Assembly: GCA_021824175.1 (NCBI GenBank)
Contig: JAKALP010000003.1
Location: forward strand, 248,001 to 312,000
Length of the DNA stretch: 64,000 nucleotides
Direction of reading: 5' to 3'
Source of the DNA: Deltaproteobacteria bacterium
GTDB taxonomy: Bacteria; Desulfobacterota; Desulfobacteria; Desulfobacterales; Desulfosarcinaceae
Under the pieces are notes generated by a model. It searched no databases, was not told where the DNA came from, and saw nothing but the letters and a program-made list of their open reading frames with translations. A program made the translations under genes and the position numbers. Shown piece by piece: positions 1-8,895 of the stretch (positions are counted from its first letter, which is position 1; every line of letters starts with the position of its first letter).

Positions 1-243
1 GGACTGATCGGATTTCTTCTCTACCAATATGTGCCGCTCTTCATGGGAAGGCCCATGCCGCGACCGGATCTCAATCTGGCCGCCATCGTGCTCTTCCAGT
101 TCGTGGTCATATTCATCATCGTGGGAGTAGTTATGACCTATTTCCACCGCAAAACCGGGCATATCTATGTGGGCGCCTTCATCAGCGCCCTGCTCGTCAC
201 CTGGGCGCTCACGGCGGGCCAGGCGATTCACTATCCTTATTGA
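1..243 (+). CDS. C-terminal end of an unidentified membrane protein (partial)
   Basis: The reading frame is open from the first base of the window and ends with TGA at 241-243, so the N-terminus lies upstream. About 80 residues are visible. Two hydrophobic stretches can be seen, one rich in V/I/F (roughly codons 25-45) and one near the C-terminus (codons 60-73), separated by a short basic loop (YFHRKTGH). This is a typical pair of transmembrane helices ending near the C-terminus. Some membrane-anchored alpha/beta hydrolases end in this way, but nothing here proves that. The function is not assigned. Confidence 0.6.
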   Translation, partial: GLIGFLLYQYVPLFMGRPMPRPDLNLAAIVLFQFVVIFIIVGVVMTYFHRKTGHIYVGAFISALLVTWALTAGQAIHYPY

Positions 244-300
244 TGCATTCCGCCATCTATTTACTACGAACTTTTTTCTAAACGCATTTGAATGAAATAA

Positions 301-371
301 GCTCTCGCAAAGATGCGAAGAACGCCAAGAAACGCTAACCCTCTTGGCGAACTTTGCGCATTTGTGAGAGC
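301..371. repeat. Imperfect inverted repeat, CGCAAAG/CTTTGCG type
   Basis: The arms 301-330 and 342-371 pair with a few mismatches around an 11-nt loop (left arm begins GCTCTCGCAAAG, right arm ends TTTGTGAGAGC). The element lies between genes. It resembles other long intergenic palindromes in this window (16.2, 23.3, 39.6 and 40.7 kb), which share words such as CTCTGCG and CACAGAGG. Short open frames across it are by-products of the repeat. Confidence 0.7.
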
Positions 372-512
372 TATTTTGTTCTGGCGGCCGTGGTTTCCCA
401 AGGCGCCCGGATTAGAGGAGCGCGAAGTTCCTCGCCAAATCATGAATTTAAAGACAGGCCAAATGAAAGATGGCCAGCCGGAGATTCGAAATTGTCAAAC
501 GTTGGGTTTGGT

Positions 513-542
513 TTGACGCTGTCCAGTTCCAAGTGGTATGCA
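513..542 (+). promoter_or_regulatory. Possible sigma70-like promoter for the small ORF and flavoprotein
   Basis: TTGACG at 513-518 and TATGCA at 537-542 are separated by 18 bp. They lie about 40 bp before the small ORF at 582. The -35 box is good and the -10 box is moderate. No experimental support. Confidence 0.35.
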
Positions 543-581
543 GTGAGCCGCTGTTAAGCACACCGTGATAGGGAGGGCATC

Positions 582-680
582 ATGAGCAAAACTACCGTAA
601 CGATCCCCCCCAAAGGTACACAAGGCTCTGGGAATTCTCCCGGTATGGAAGTTAAAGTTGTTAACAATTTGGAGGCATAA
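582..680 (+). CDS. 32-residue peptide coupled to the downstream flavoprotein
   Basis: ATG at 582 follows a purine-rich ribosome-binding site (GGGAGGG, 571-577). The frame runs 32 codons to TAA at 678-680, and the next gene starts at 681 with no gap (TAAATG). The distal gene's own GGAGG lies inside this ORF, which suggests translational coupling. The peptide starts MSKTTVTIPPKG and ends EVKVVNNLEA. It has no cysteine, signal peptide or hydrophobic stretch and its middle is rich in Gly, Ser and Pro. I do not recognise it. It could be a leader peptide, a small partner protein, or chance. Confidence 0.5.
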   Translation: MSKTTVTIPPKGTQGSGNSPGMEVKVVNNLEA

Positions 681-2615
681 ATGACGGAACTTAAGGCGCT
701 GTTGTCCCCCATCCGGATCCGCAAACTTGAAATTCCCAACCGCGCGGTGATGCCGCCCATGGGCACGGCATTGGCCGAGCGCGGCGGTATGGTCAGTCCG
801 GCGTTGCTGGCCTATATGCGGCACATGGCCGCCGGCGGCGCGGGGCTGCTGATCTCCGAGATCACAGCAGTCCATCCCACGGCCGCGGTGACGCCCCACG
901 AGGTGGGCTCCTGGGACGACCGCTTTATTCCCGGCCTGAAGAAGTTGGCCGAGGTCATGCACAGCGCCGGTAGTAAAGCGGCGTTGCAGTTGCACCACAC
1001 GGGCCGCGAAAGTCTTTACCAAATCAAAAAGGGGCAAGCGCTCGGCCCATCGGCCGCGCCCAGCCTGGTATACGGCCAAGCCGCCAAGGAGATGACCCTG
1101 GAGCAGATCCAAGAGATCATCGCTTCCTTTGGCGCGGCGGCCGCCCGGGCCCAGGAGGCGGGCTTTGACGCTGTGGAGATCCACGGGGCCCATGGATATC
1201 TGCTCACCCAGTTCCTTTCGGCCATCTCCAATCATCGCACCGATGAATATGGCGGCAGTTTTGCCAACCGGGCGCGCTTCACCGTGGAAGTGGTGCGCGA
1301 GGTGCGCCGCCGCGTGGGTTCCGATTTCCCCGTGCTGCTGCGCATTTCGGCCGAAGAGTTCATCAAGGGCGGCTACACGGTGGAGGATGTGTTGACCATT
1401 GTGCCGAATCTCATTACGGCGGGCATGGATGTGCTGCACGCTTCCCTGGGCACGCATGGCAGCCCGGCCGGCATCACCAGCGCACCGCCCGAATATGAGC
1501 CGGGCTTTAATGTCTGGCGGGCCGAAAAAATTAAAGAAAACTTCAAGATCCCGGTGATTGCCGTGGGCCGTTTCAATGATCCGCGCCAGGCCGATGCGGT
1601 CATTGCCAAGGGTCAGGCCGATCTGGTCTCCTTTGGCCGCCAGCAGTTGTGCGATCCTGATTATCTTCTCAAGGCCAGGGCCGGCCGCTACGATGAGATC
1701 CGCAAGTGCATCGCCTGCAACCAGGGCTGCATCGAACGCGAGATGTACGAAGGCAAATCGGTGCGCTGCGCCATCAATCCTGAAACCGGCCAGGAGCTTA
1801 TTTATCCGAGAAGTAAAACCAGTACTCCTAAGAAGGTCTGGATCATCGGCGCGGGCCCGGCCGGCTTGATTGCGGCCCAGGAGGCCCAACGCCTGGGCCA
1901 TGAAGTGCGACTGTTCGAGAAAGAAGCAATTGCCGGCGGCAATATTCTCTATGCTTGCAAGGCGCCCCACAAGGAGATCTACCTGGATTGGATTCAATGG
2001 CAAATCCGCCAGGTAGAGAAAGCGGGGGTTGCCATTGAGACCGAGACCATGGTCACACCCGAAATGCTTTCGGTGGGCAAACCCGATGCCGTGCTGCTTT
2101 GCGTGGGCGGGGAAAAGATCGTGCCGCCCATTGCCGGCATCGATTGTGCGCATGTTTTTGACGCCTGGCAAATCCTGGGAGAAGAGATTCCGCCCGGCAA
2201 AAACGCGCTGGTGGTGGGCGGCGGCCTTATCGGCATGGAGACGGCCTGCTTCCTGGCGGCTCGGGACTGCGTCGTGACGCTCATCGAACAACTGCCCTCT
2301 TCGCCAGTGCTCAAAGCCACCTCCCATGGCTACAGCCTGCACAAATATCTGCGCGAAAAGCATTGTGTGCTGCGCTTCGGTTGCGCCCTTAAGGCGATCC
2401 GCCCGGAATCGGTCACGATCGCCGTGGACGGCAAAGAAGAAAAGCTGGAAAGATTTGACCAGGTGGTGATTGCCGTGGGCATGCGGCCCCGCGCTGACTT
2501 AAAAGCATTTCTGGAGCAAAGCAATATCCGCCACGCCGTTGTGGGCGACGCCCTCAAAGTGCGCCGCATCATGGAAGCCGTCGAAGAGGGGGCCAAAGCG
2601 GCCTGGGAGTTGTAG
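681..2615 (+). CDS. NADH:flavin oxidoreductase, Old Yellow Enzyme / 2,4-dienoyl-CoA reductase (FadH) type
   Basis: The 644-residue length and domain order match the FadH family: an FMN-binding TIM barrel (about 1-335), a [4Fe-4S] site, then FAD- and NAD(P)-binding domains. The barrel carries the family stretch HGAHGYLLTQFLS followed by DEYGGS. The cluster cysteines are C343, C346, C350 and C363. A dinucleotide-binding motif, IIGAGPAG, starts near 390, and a second (VVGGGLIGME) lies near 515. The ATG at 681 has GGAGG 5 nt upstream. Family members pass electrons from NAD(P)H through FAD and Fe-S to FMN to reduce an activated C=C bond. The true substrate (dienoyl-CoA, enoate or other) cannot be told from sequence alone. 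It is coupled to the small ORF at 582. Confidence 0.88.
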   Translation: MTELKALLSPIRIRKLEIPNRAVMPPMGTALAERGGMVSPALLAYMRHMAAGGAGLLISEITAVHPTAAVTPHEVGSWDDRFIPGLKKLAEVMHSAGSKAALQLHHTGRESLYQIKKGQALGPSAAPSLVYGQAAKEMTLEQIQEIIASFGAAAARAQEAGFDAVEIHGAHGYLLTQFLSAISNHRTDEYGGSFANRARFTVEVVREVRRRVGSDFPVLLRISAEEFIKGGYTVEDVLTIVPNLITAGMDVLHASLGTHGSPAGITSAPPEYEPGFNVWRAEKIKENFKIPVIAVGRFNDPRQADAVIAKGQADLVSFGRQQLCDPDYLLKARAGRYDEIRKCIACNQGCIEREMYEGKSVRCAINPETGQELIYPRSKTSTPKKVWIIGAGPAGLIAAQEAQRLGHEVRLFEKEAIAGGNILYACKAPHKEIYLDWIQWQIRQVEKAGVAIETETMVTPEMLSVGKPDAVLLCVGGEKIVPPIAGIDCAHVFDAWQILGEEIPPGKNALVVGGGLIGMETACFLAARDCVVTLIEQLPSSPVLKATSHGYSLHKYLREKHCVLRFGCALKAIRPESVTIAVDGKEEKLERFDQVVIAVGMRPRADLKAFLEQSNIRHAVVGDALKVRRIMEAVEEGAKAAWEL

Positions 2616-2980
2616 ACCCATAAAAGGGCCACGGTCCTAATGCGCACCGCGCTCCAAAAGGAGGGCGGTGTTTGCTTTCAGTGACCATTGCAATGAAAAT
2701 CCTTTTCTAATAGGAGTTTTAGCCTCATATCTGGAGCGATCCAAAATCACATTCACATAAAAACCAAATAATATCATATCTTTAAATTTTTTGAACGAGC
2801 GGGAATTCGCTGAGCTGTTGCGCCGCATCTTGAGCCAAAACCGCATTCCGAGGCGGTTTGTAGCCATTGATCCATCCAAACTCTTGATTTTTTCAGTTGT
2901 TTTGGGATGATAGAGACAGATTCCATCATCCGCGGCGGCACCAGGGTATCTGCAATTCCATATTGGAAGGATGTTTCCCC
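2616..2980. other. Intergenic region, no gene seen
   Basis: About 365 bp, more AT-rich than its surroundings. Open frames exist on both strands (for example minus 2879-2637), but they have no good ribosome-binding site and no recognisable protein. The upstream extension of the kinase frame to 2897 lies here and is judged non-coding. Confidence 0.5.
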
Positions 2981-4894
2981 ATGGAACTCGACCTCAACTC
3001 ACCAGACCATGTTGTCTCCATCTCCGAGCGGCGGCGGACGGAAATCGAATATCACCGCAAACTCAATGTACGCATCGCCTTGGCGGGCATCCCGATATTC
3101 CTTTTCTTTTCCGTCTTCTTCTATCTGCGTCACTCCTTTTTCCAAGCCACCCTTCATCTCCTGATGATGCTCAATGCCGCCTCCGTGGTTGCCACCGTGC
3201 CGCGGGTTCATGACTTAATCCACCTCATGCGCCTCAAAAAGATCGGGTCATCGGTGGCCTTTTGGCTGCTGGGGATCAGCATGGTCACGGCACTGTTCGG
3301 ACAGGACCTACATATTCTTTTTCCCTATTTTTTCATTTATCCCATGGCCGTGCTGCTCTTTTTCGGAGAACGGGCCGGCCGGTATTATGCCGTCATTTTT
3401 TGCCTGATCACCATCAGTCTGGTGCTGTTTTTTGACTCTTACCCCTGGAGCCCCAACCATATTAAGCTTTTTAAGCTAAACGCTGCTTTTGCATTGATCA
3501 TTATGGTGATCATCGGGCTGATATCCGAACGGGCCCGGGTCCAGATGCGCGACCAGCTCATCAAGGCCCGCAATCAGGCTGAGGCGGCCGAAGACCGCCA
3601 GCTCCAAACCAATTTTGAGCTGAAAAAGGAGATCGAACGGCGTATTCAGTCGGAAGCAGCACTCTCCCAAAGCGAAAAACACTACCGGGCCCTGTTCGAG
3701 GAATCGGCGGTGTCGTTGTGGGAGGAGGACTGGTCCAAACTGAAAATCTACTTGGATGGCTTGCCCCAGGAGGCGGCCAATGATCTTCAATCGTATGGTC
3801 GCAACACTGCCGGCGAAATCGATCGCTGGTTGCGCCTGATGCGGGTGACGGCCGCTAACCGGGCCGCGCTGGCCTTGTACGAGGCGGATACCCAAGCAGC
3901 GCTCTTTAAAAATATTCGGAGCACGGTGACCCCCGAATTCGATATTCAGAAATTTATTGGGAACCGGGTGGTGGCCCTCTACCACACCGGCAAACATCAA
4001 ACCGATATGCAGGCCCAGACCTTTAGCGGCCGCAAATTGCAGGTCATGGTCAGCACCACCATTCCCACGGGATACGAATTCTCGTGGGAGAAAGTCTACA
4101 CCTCTATTTTTGATATCACCGAAAAGCTCGCCATGGAGGAAGAGAAAAAACGCATCGATCTGCAACTCCAGAACTCGCGCCATTTTCAAGCCTTGGCCAC
4201 CTTGGCCGGCGGCATCGCCCACCAGTTCAACAATGCGTTAGGCGGCATCTACGGCAACCTTGACCTGCTTGAGCTGAAGCTCAGACTGGACCAAAAAAGC
4301 AAACGGTTTATCGATGCCCTGCGCCTGGCGTCCGGCCGCATTGCCCGCTTGACCGAACAGCTGCTGGCCTATGCCCGTGGCGGCAAATTCCAACCCAAAG
4401 CTCTCTCCATCAACGTCTTGATCCAGGAGATGGTGGAAATTGAGATCAACCCCCAATTCCCCCAAGTCCGAACCCTCTTGAACTTAAGCCCTGAGCTAAA
4501 GGAGACCGTTGGCGATCTAACCCAGATCCGCGCCTCCCTGGCCGCTGTTTTAACCAATGCCATGGAAGCCATGAGCCAGGGCGGAGAAGTGGCGGTCAGC
4601 ACCGAAAATCGTCACATGACCAAAGATCTCCTTGGGCCGGACACCGATCTGGCGCCCGGCGATTTTGTGGTGACCACCATCGAGGACCATGGCATGGGCA
4701 TGGACGAGCAAACCCGCCAACATATTTTCGAACCCTTTTTCTCCACCAAATTCTTCGGCCGCGGCCTGGGCATGTCCGCCACCTTCGGTATCATTAAGAA
4801 TCATGACGGTGATATCCGGGTGGCTTCTGAGCCGGGCAAAGGCACCACGGTCACCATCTATTTGCCCGCAGCGCCCCCGACTTCCGCGGCTTGA
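2981..4894 (+). CDS. Membrane-bound PAS sensor histidine kinase
   Basis: Start chosen at ATG 2981 (GGAAGG about 10 nt upstream), giving 637 residues; the frame also extends to 2897. Residues about 28-185 contain roughly five or six hydrophobic helices and little periplasmic loop. A charged helical linker (190-235) follows, then a divergent PAS-like region (about 235-385). The H-box has H414 in GGIAHQFNNALGG. The ATPase domain (about 490-637) shows the N-box (NAMEAM), a G1-type motif (DHGMGMD), FEPFFSTK and GLGMS. It should autophosphorylate in the cytoplasm. No response regulator lies next to it, so it is an orphan or signals to a distant partner. The ligand is unknown. Confidence 0.88.
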   Translation: MELDLNSPDHVVSISERRRTEIEYHRKLNVRIALAGIPIFLFFSVFFYLRHSFFQATLHLLMMLNAASVVATVPRVHDLIHLMRLKKIGSSVAFWLLGISMVTALFGQDLHILFPYFFIYPMAVLLFFGERAGRYYAVIFCLITISLVLFFDSYPWSPNHIKLFKLNAAFALIIMVIIGLISERARVQMRDQLIKARNQAEAAEDRQLQTNFELKKEIERRIQSEAALSQSEKHYRALFEESAVSLWEEDWSKLKIYLDGLPQEAANDLQSYGRNTAGEIDRWLRLMRVTAANRAALALYEADTQAALFKNIRSTVTPEFDIQKFIGNRVVALYHTGKHQTDMQAQTFSGRKLQVMVSTTIPTGYEFSWEKVYTSIFDITEKLAMEEEKKRIDLQLQNSRHFQALATLAGGIAHQFNNALGGIYGNLDLLELKLRLDQKSKRFIDALRLASGRIARLTEQLLAYARGGKFQPKALSINVLIQEMVEIEINPQFPQVRTLLNLSPELKETVGDLTQIRASLAAVLTNAMEAMSQGGEVAVSTENRHMTKDLLGPDTDLAPGDFVVTTIEDHGMGMDEQTRQHIFEPFFSTKFFGRGLGMSATFGIIKNHDGDIRVASEPGKGTTVTIYLPAAPPTSAA

Positions 4895-4947
4895 GGTCGG
4901 GATCAAAAAAATGCTGGGATTTTAACACCAAACGAAACGACGGTGGA

Positions 4948-5247
4948 TCAAGCGGTTTCGGGTGGCTCGGGGGTGGTGGAGGGCTGATCGCAAGCGCGCG
5001 AATGGGAATCATTTTTTAAGAAATCGTAGAGGCGGCCGTTGTAGCGGCATTGAATCATGTCGCGGATTTTGCGCATCAGATAGTCACGGGTGTCGCCTTC
5101 ACCGTCCGTACGCAACCGAAATGCCAGCAGTCGTTGCAAAGCCAGATCTGATTTGTCTTTTTCAGGCACCATGCGCAACATGCTCTGCAGCAGGCTATCC
5201 AGCGGTCCGCCGAGAGTTTCAATGGCAACGATCTTTTTTTCGGACAT
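4948..5247 (-). CDS. Small hypothetical protein
   Basis: Start chosen at ATG 5247 because GGGAG lies 8-9 nt upstream; the frame extends to 5280 without a better site. The product is 99 residues, soluble, with a charged helical middle (MVPEKDKSDLALQRLL, then MRKIRDMIQCRYNGRLYDFL) and a proline-rich tail. It contains two cysteines and no signal peptide or membrane segment. It converges with the kinase gene upstream. I do not recognise the family. Codon use looks like that of its neighbours, which favours a real gene. Confidence 0.55.
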   Translation of the reverse strand: MSEKKIVAIETLGGPLDSLLQSMLRMVPEKDKSDLALQRLLAFRLRTDGEGDTRDYLMRKIRDMIQCRYNGRLYDFLKNDSHSRACDQPSTTPEPPETA

Positions 5248-5484
5248 GTGCTGTGCTCCCTTGTTGAATGAAAAAATCATGTGAAAGGGGGCATTGTCAA
5301 GCGTGATGGCGTCGATAACGCAGCGACTGTCAAGGCTTCATACAACCTGGAGAATAGAAGAGAAGGGCAATAACCAAAATCTTCAAAGCTGTTGCGGATA
5401 CTTGTATTGTGTCTGCTGACTCCTGAATACTTCATCTTTTTCTCCGCCCCAACTGGCGATCCCAAATAAGGGGCGGCTGAGTCG

Positions 5485-6852
5485 TTAGGCCAAACTCTTC
5501 ACCCGCTCCTTACGGCTGACCACCTCAACGATCCGAATGCCGTATTTTTCCTTTTCTACTACTACCTCGCCTTTGGCGATCAAAGTTTCATTCACCAGAA
5601 TATCCACGGGTTCGCCATCCACCTGGGCCAGCTCGACCACCGAACCCTGACCCATTCTGAGCAAATCGGCAATTCGTTTTTGGGACCTCCCGAGCTCCAC
5701 AGTCAGCTCAATGGGGATCTCCATGATCAGGTCCAGATTGCGCAGGTCCGGATCGCCGGTTTCTTCTTCCGAGCCTCCCTGCTTGCCTTTGCCCTCCTCC
5801 GCCGCGGCTTTCTGTCCGCCCAGGGCATTGGCCGCATCGAACTCTTCGCGCTTGATACCGGCATCCACGATAATCGTGCTGCCGCCGCAGGAGAAAAGGA
5901 AGCGCTGGGTCTTGATGATGTTCAATGCTTCCACGCGGAAATCGCGACCATTGGTAATGGCCGGCGTGGAAAGCACGCAGGCCAAACCCACGTCCACGAA
6001 GGCCGATTTGAGGTTGCCGCCGATGATATTGCTCAGCTCGCGCAACACATCGTAAACCTCTTCATCGCTGCCGATCTCCTCTTCCTTCATGCTCAGCATG
6101 GCTGCGGTCATTTTACGGGCAAAATCATCGTTGACCTGAATGTTGAACAATCCCTGGACATCACCGGCAAAGGTAACCGTGCCCACGGTGCGTTTATCTT
6201 CGATAAAGCCTTCCGGGACCTCCGGGATATTCTCGGTCTCCATGGAAAGCATGGTGTAAAACACATCGATGACGCTGTTGATTACGGTGGTGGGGATGTC
6301 CACGGAATTGATCTTGGCCAGGATCTCGGCCGCGCCCAACTGGGAGATGCCGGCGATTTCCGCCTTGGCGCCGATATCCTCCTTCAGGCTGATTTCGATC
6401 AGCAATTCATGTTTTTTATGTCGGAAAATCCATTTGTGCAGATCCCCCATCTTGCTGGCTTCGATCTTGAAATCCGAGCCGCGGGTGATGGAGGGGGTGG
6501 TAATGACGCAGGCCAGATCGTTATCCAGGAATTCGCTTTTAAGCGTGCCGCAGATAATGTTGGCCAGTTCACCCAGAACATCCTTGATCTCCTCCTCGCT
6601 GTCGATCTGGGCCTCCTCGACGCCCAGCATGGAGGTGGTGATCAGGGTGGCGAACTCCTTGCTGACATGCAGGCTCAGTGTGCCCACCACCTCGCCGGCA
6701 TAGTTGACGGCAGCCACCAGGCGCTGGTCATTGAGCCCGGGATCTGTGACCATGCCCACTTTGGTCATGGGCATGGAGAGCATGGTATCGAAGGTCTCGA
6801 TTACACAGTTGTTGATGTTCTTTTCAACGGCTGTGATGCGGATCTTTTCCAT
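5485..6852 (-). CDS. CheX-CheX-SpoA (FliN-like) fusion protein
   Basis: The protein has 455 residues. Two copies of a CheX/CheC-like domain occupy about 1-165 and 185-335. Each carries the E-x2-N signature of that phosphatase family: E95/N98 in ELANIICG and E272/N275 in ELSNIIGG. An acidic, Gly/Glu/Lys-rich linker (about 335-368) leads to a C-terminal SpoA/FliN domain (about 370-450, with VELGRSQKRIADLL and a final GIRIVEVVSRKER). Bacillus FliY joins CheC-like and FliN domains, so a role in CheY-P removal at the flagellar switch, or at another secretion or motility complex, is plausible. No flagellar gene lies nearby. ATG 6852 was taken as the start. Confidence 0.8.
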   Translation of the reverse strand: MEKIRITAVEKNINNCVIETFDTMLSMPMTKVGMVTDPGLNDQRLVAAVNYAGEVVGTLSLHVSKEFATLITTSMLGVEEAQIDSEEEIKDVLGELANIICGTLKSEFLDNDLACVITTPSITRGSDFKIEASKMGDLHKWIFRHKKHELLIEISLKEDIGAKAEIAGISQLGAAEILAKINSVDIPTTVINSVIDVFYTMLSMETENIPEVPEGFIEDKRTVGTVTFAGDVQGLFNIQVNDDFARKMTAAMLSMKEEEIGSDEEVYDVLRELSNIIGGNLKSAFVDVGLACVLSTPAITNGRDFRVEALNIIKTQRFLFSCGGSTIIVDAGIKREEFDAANALGGQKAAAEEGKGKQGGSEEETGDPDLRNLDLIMEIPIELTVELGRSQKRIADLLRMGQGSVVELAQVDGEPVDILVNETLIAKGEVVVEKEKYGIRIVEVVSRKERVKSLA

Positions 6853-7099
6853 GGTGATTTAGACCGACTCCTGCTTCACGGTTGGCACGCAACGAACCAT
6901 TGTCAGATATTTGACGGGGTCCTCGGCTGACTACCCGCCGGTTTCAGGCACGAGGGTCGCGCTATTAAAGGTGCCGCAGTGCCTTGAAATCGACCGAAGG
7001 CAGCTTCCCTGCGCCAAAGATAATCGCCGGGCCCACCAGGAATTATGCAAATGGCTGGCCAACCCTGAAAGCCAGCAGTCGCAATCCAAAAGTTGATCT

Positions 7100-8551
7100 T
7101 TAGGAAGATTTAACTGTGGTTCTTTTTTGGTGGAAATTTCTGGCGCAGGCCACCAACGCCGGTGCCCACTGGGGGGTGCCCAAGGCGTGGATGTGGGTAT
7201 AGGTCGCCAGCACGTTGCGGTAACACAACCCGTCGCGACCATTCACGACACCGCTGCCGCGCTCCACATCAAAGGCCAGGCTCTCGGGATTGGCAGTGCA
7301 GTTTTGCACCGTTGAGTAGTGGAACTCGTGCCCTTTGATGGCTTGTCCCAATTTAAAGAAGGGATTGGGGCGGGCTACGGAAAGCATGGTATAGCCATGG
7401 CCCTGGGGCCGTTTGGCAAAACCAAAGCAGAGGGGCAGCACACCGGCCATGGGGAAAGTGCCCTCTTCCAGGGTTAATTGCTGGCCCAGATACATCAGCC
7501 CGCCGCACTCGGCGTAAATGGGCAGCCCCTGGTCCGCCAGCAGTTTGATTTGCTCCCGATAGGTAATGTTTTTAGCCAACCGGCCAGCGTGGGTTTCGGG
7601 AAACCCACCACCGATGTAAAGTGCATCCACATCGGGCAGATTGTCCTCAAATAAAGGGCTGGTGACTACAAGATCGGCCCCCGCCTGGACCAAGGCGTCC
7701 AAATTTTCAGGATAATAAAATTGAAAGGCTGAGTCACGCAGAACGCCGATCCGGGGTCGGAAATGATCCGGGCTTGATACAGCTTGGACCTGGACCAGGG
7801 TTTCAGCAGGCGATGGGTTAACCGTCGATGTCAGAGTGGGTGACGTTTGGCGCCTGTGGCGGGCAATGGCGCCGAGGGCTGAGAGATCCAAATACTTCTC
7901 GGCCAGCTCCGCAATGGCACCGACTGCCTCCTGGGCCCATTGGTGCTCATAGGTGGGCACCAACCCCATGTGCCTTTCGGGAAACAGCTGCTTGCGCTGC
8001 TTGGGGATGGCCCCTACCACGGGGATGCCGCAATGCTGTTCAATGCTGTCGCGTACGATTTTTTCATGCCGCGCGCCAGCCACATGGTTGAGCACTACTC
8101 CCTCGATGCGCAGGCCGGAGTCAAATTGGGCGCAGCCTGCCACCACGGCCGCCATGGTGCGGGTGGTCTTGGTGACATCCAGACAGAGGATCACCGGTAG
8201 GTCAAGCAATTTGGCCAGTTCCGCCGTAGAGGTCTGGCCTTCGGTGTTGATACAGTCGAAAAGGCCCCGGTTGCCTTCGATGACGGCCACATCGGTGCCC
8301 TGGGTGTGGGCAAAGTAGGAATTTTGAATGATGGGTGTAGCGATCAAGAAGGTGTCGAGATTATAACAAGGCCGGCCGGCAGCCAAGGCCAGCCAGCCGG
8401 CATCGATATAATCAGGACCTTTTTTAAAGGGCGCAACGGTAGAACCCCGGTTTCGCAGCGCTGCGATAATGCCGACGGAGGTGATGGTTTTACCTGATCC
8501 GCCACGCAGGGCCGCAATGACGATACCAGGGCAATTAACGGGTGAGTGCAC
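7100..8551 (-). CDS. dsrN: CbiA-type glutamine-dependent amidase (DsrN, siroheme amidation)
   Basis: The N-terminal P-loop ATPase domain (GGSGKT near residue 18, then FKKGPDYID) is followed by a class I glutamine amidotransferase domain. Its nucleophile is C349 in YAECGGLMYL, with GHEFHYST towards the end. This is the cobyrinate a,c-diamide synthase fold. In dsr clusters this gene (dsrN) is proposed to amidate siroheme into the form bound by DsrAB. It lies 46 bp after dsrD and in the same direction, so that role is more likely here than cobalamin synthesis. A GTG start at 8551 is chosen (AAGG upstream). The open frame extends to 8647, but that would overlap dsrD. Confidence 0.85.
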   Translation of the reverse strand: MHSPVNCPGIVIAALRGGSGKTITSVGIIAALRNRGSTVAPFKKGPDYIDAGWLALAAGRPCYNLDTFLIATPIIQNSYFAHTQGTDVAVIEGNRGLFDCINTEGQTSTAELAKLLDLPVILCLDVTKTTRTMAAVVAGCAQFDSGLRIEGVVLNHVAGARHEKIVRDSIEQHCGIPVVGAIPKQRKQLFPERHMGLVPTYEHQWAQEAVGAIAELAEKYLDLSALGAIARHRRQTSPTLTSTVNPSPAETLVQVQAVSSPDHFRPRIGVLRDSAFQFYYPENLDALVQAGADLVVTSPLFEDNLPDVDALYIGGGFPETHAGRLAKNITYREQIKLLADQGLPIYAECGGLMYLGQQLTLEEGTFPMAGVLPLCFGFAKRPQGHGYTMLSVARPNPFFKLGQAIKGHEFHYSTVQNCTANPESLAFDVERGSGVVNGRDGLCYRNVLATYTHIHALGTPQWAPALVACARNFHQKRTTVKSS

Positions 8552-8597
8552 CAGAGGAACCCTTAAAAGGCAGGCCGTGGTATTGAAGACGACGAGA

Positions 8598-8837
8598 TTA
8601 CTCTTCGCCCTCGGCGCTGGCTTGTTTGCCAGTCCCCGGCAGGCCATACATGGAGGTGCTGCCGCTGGACCAGTACTCCAATATGCCTTCGGTCACCATC
8701 TGGTTAACGATTTTCTTGGCGTCGCGCGGCTTGGTTTCAATGATTTTGGCAAGATCGTTGAAGTAGAACTTGGATTTGGTTTTGAGCTTCTTGGTAAGCT
8801 CCTCAACGATTTTGTCTTTTGCCTCTTGGTATTCCAT
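8598..8837 (-). CDS. dsrD: DsrD, small dissimilatory sulfite reductase partner
   Basis: 79 residues, almost all helix-forming and charged (KDKIVEELTKKLKTKSKFYF), followed by a winged-helix-like region (PRDAKKIVNQMVTEGILEYW) and a short flexible tail. Size, composition and position directly after dsrB match DsrD, which in sulfate reducers has been reported to stimulate DsrAB activity. A consensus ribosome-binding site (AAGGATG) precedes ATG 8837. DsrD is a marker of the reductive (sulfate/sulfite-reducing) rather than the sulfur-oxidising dsr type. Confidence 0.93.
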   Translation of the reverse strand: MEYQEAKDKIVEELTKKLKTKSKFYFNDLAKIIETKPRDAKKIVNQMVTEGILEYWSSGSTSMYGLPGTGKQASAEGEE

Positions 8838-8895
8838 GGAGACATCCTTTCAGAGCATTGCGGGAGGCTTTTGCCCCCCGCAAGCTATCAGTTAT

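Noticed and set aside
313-557. Short plus-strand frames over the first inverted repeat
   Set aside because: They are created by the repeat and have no ribosome-binding site.
495-2363. 622-codon minus-strand frame
   Set aside because: It lies opposite the flavoprotein gene, is rich in His, Gly, Arg and Ala as expected of a shadow of a GC-rich gene, and has no recognisable domain.
7100-8551. Cobalamin biosynthesis gene (cbiA proper)
   Set aside because: No other cobalamin gene is near, and the gene follows dsrD in the dsr operon, so the siroheme role is favoured; this is context-based only.
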